Shown here in pieces: positions 62,786 to 64,000 of a DNA stretch of 64,000 nucleotides. The position numbers and the translations under genes were made by a program. The notes beneath the pieces were generated by a model. It searched no databases. It was given only the letters and a program-made list of their open reading frames with translations, and was not told the origin of the DNA. How positions within the stretch are numbered: position 1 is the stretch's first letter; every line of letters begins with the position of its first letter. This DNA is from Variovorax paradoxus (GTDB lineage: Bacteria > Pseudomonadota > Gammaproteobacteria > Burkholderiales > Burkholderiaceae_C): positions 3,410,001-3,474,000 of the forward strand of contig NZ_CP046622.1 of the NCBI RefSeq assembly GCF_009755665.1, given 5' to 3'.

Positions 62786-64000
62786 TCAGACCAGGTCGTG
62801 CGAGAGCGGCATGTCGATGCTGCCGTCGATCATCTTCATTGGCCCTGAGGCGTTCGGGTTGATGTCGAAATCGAAGATCTGCGTGGGCAGCCAGAGCGTG
62901 GCGCAAGAGTTGGGCACATCGACCACGCCGCTGATGTGACCCTGCACGGGCGCGGTGCCCAAGATCGAGTAGGCCTGCGCACCCGAGTAGCCGAACTTCT
63001 TCAGGTACTCGATCGCGTTGAGGCAGGCCTGCCGGTAGGCCACGTTCACGTCGAGGTAGTACTGCTTGCCGGCCTCATCGACCGAGATTCCCTCGAAGAT
63101 GAGATAGTCGTTGTACTGCGGGGTGATCACGCTTGGCTTGAAGATCGGGTTCTTGATGCCGTACTTGGCCATGCCGCCCTTGATGAGCGTGACCTTCATG
63201 TGCACCCAGCCCGCCATTTCAATAGCGCCGCAGAAGGTGATCTCGCCATCGCCCTGGCTGAAGTGCAGGTCGCCCACGCTGAGCCCGGCACCATCCACAT
63301 ACACGGGAAAGAAAACCTTGGAGCCGCGCGACAGGTCCTTGATGTCGCAGTTGCCGCCGTGCTCGCGAGGCGGCACGGTGCGCGCGCCTTCGGCCGCAGC
63401 CTTGGCGCGGGCCTCGCCTGTCATCTTGCCCATGTGGGCAGTGCCGGCGAACGGCGGGTTGGCAAGGCCGGGCACGCGGTCAGGGTCGGTGGCAATGAGC
63501 TTGCCCTCGCGCTCGTTCCACATGTCGAGCATGGGCTTGTCGGGCAGGCAGCCGATCAGGCCGGGGTGAATGAGGCCCGCAAAGTTGACACCCGGCACAT
63601 GGCGCGAGCTGGTGAACATGCCCTTGAAGTCCCAGATTGATTTCTGCGCTTCGGGAAAATGATCGGTCAGGAAGCCGCCGCCATTCTTCTTCGAGAAAAA
63701 TCCGTTGAAGCCCCAAAGGCTGTCCTGCTTGGCGCCGATGTCGAGCAGGTCGACCACCAGCAGGTCGCCGGGCTCGGCGCCCTTCACGCCCACCGGGCCC
63801 GAGAGGTAGTGCACGGTGCTCAGGTCAATGTCGCGCACGTCGTCGGCGCTGTCGTTGTTCTTGATGAAGCCCCCGGTCCAGTCGAAGGTTTCAAGAATGA
63901 AGTCGTCGCCCGGGTTGACCCAGCAGGCCATCGGAATGTCCGGATGCCAGCGGTTGTGGATCATCTCGTTCTCGGTAGGCGGCTTGGTCAGGTCGACCTT
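62786..64000 (-). CDS. fmdA: Formamidase/acetamidase, 5' end beyond the window
   Basis: FmdA hydrolyses formamide (or short-chain amides) to the acid and ammonia. 404 residues are visible, the first 12 (KVDLTKPPTENE) reaching the right edge. The acetamidase/formamidase signatures WVNPGDDFILETFDWTGG and NFAGLIHPGLIGCLP are intact, as is GDLHFSQGDGEITFCGAIE, and the C-terminus is complete. Only a few N-terminal codons are missing. It is followed by fmdB, the usual amide-use pair. Confidence 0.93.
   Translation of the reverse strand, partial: KVDLTKPPTENEMIHNRWHPDIPMACWVNPGDDFILETFDWTGGFIKNNDSADDVRDIDLSTVHYLSGPVGVKGAEPGDLLVVDLLDIGAKQDSLWGFNGFFSKKNGGGFLTDHFPEAQKSIWDFKGMFTSSRHVPGVNFAGLIHPGLIGCLPDKPMLDMWNEREGKLIATDPDRVPGLANPPFAGTAHMGKMTGEARAKAAAEGARTVPPREHGGNCDIKDLSRGSKVFFPVYVDGAGLSVGDLHFSQGDGEITFCGAIEMAGWVHMKVTLIKGGMAKYGIKNPIFKPSVITPQYNDYLIFEGISVDEAGKQYYLDVNVAYRQACLNAIEYLKKFGYSGAQAYSILGTAPVQGHISGVVDVPNSCATLWLPTQIFDFDINPNASGPMKMIDGSIDMPLSHDLV

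Overview
The window looks like a chromosomal segment of a Comamonadaceae betaproteobacterium, most likely Variovorax or a close relative. The evidence is the very high GC with GC-rich third codon positions, the gene neighbourhoods (cysS-alkA-accA-tilS-lysC; ribD-ribE-ribBX-ribH-nusB-aminotransferase-ybgC-tolQRA; ZTP riboswitch-glyA-nrdR), the many Bug/TctC-type periplasmic receptors and the family's short intergenic repeats. The assignment comes from recognition of these features, not from a database search. I saw no rRNA, tRNA, CRISPR, phage or insertion sequence.

Layout. 1-4202 (minus): housekeeping run cysS, alkA-like glycosylase, accA, tilS and the first codons of lysC. 4395-8508 (plus): a TPR lipoprotein-like secreted protein, two cyclophilins (one exported, one cytoplasmic), lpxH, mtfA-like metallopeptidase and a small membrane protein, closed by a strong bidirectional terminator. 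8599-15457 (minus): a long DUF349 coiled-coil protein with an RGG/RGD-rich linker and a 1,269-residue DUF748 (AsmA-like) envelope protein. 16051-18821 (plus): lytic transglycosylase, ZTP riboswitch, glyA, nrdR. 18859-26056 (minus): type IV pilus tip operon pilV-pilW-pilX-pilY1-pilE-fimT. 26221-34068 (plus): a tightly packed riboflavin-nusB-tol operon. 34129-38139 (minus): a YgiW-like stress protein and dnaE. 38289-42000: trhO, then a minus-strand redox cluster (two pirins, a WrbA-like flavoprotein, DoxX) divergent from a LysR gene with a perfect T-N11-A palindrome. 43095-45854 (plus): an FAD amine-oxidase-like protein, gluQ and trmB.

46205-57089 is an accessory catabolic island: an amino-acid-type ABC binding protein, a divergent Crp/Fnr regulator, an HD-domain protein with a MIOX/PhnZ-like motif, two class II aldolase-like paralogues, a BASS-family transporter, a LysR regulator, TcuA/TcuB (flavoprotein and Fe-S/membrane electron-transfer pair), a Bug receptor and a D-2-hydroxyacid dehydrogenase. 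Together they suggest uptake, FAD-dependent oxidation and cleavage of an unknown tricarballylate-like carboxylic acid. This is the best candidate for an undescribed pathway. After it come a secreted GH3 beta-glucosidase, a DUF4148 protein, a second Bug receptor overlapping an FMN-dependent alpha-hydroxyacid oxidase, and fmdA-fmdB (formamidase) running off the right edge.

The most striking local anomaly is in tolA. The N-terminal membrane anchor and the coiled-coil/C-terminal domain lie in different frames, separated by a run of six C at 33387-33392, as if one C were extra. Other points of interest are the degenerate GTP cyclohydrolase II half of RibBX, loss of the catalytic Glu in both aldolase paralogues, an orphan minus-strand terminator at 59951-59981, and short GCTAT(C/G)AAA-type repeat remnants translated in frame inside tilS, ribD and ybgC.
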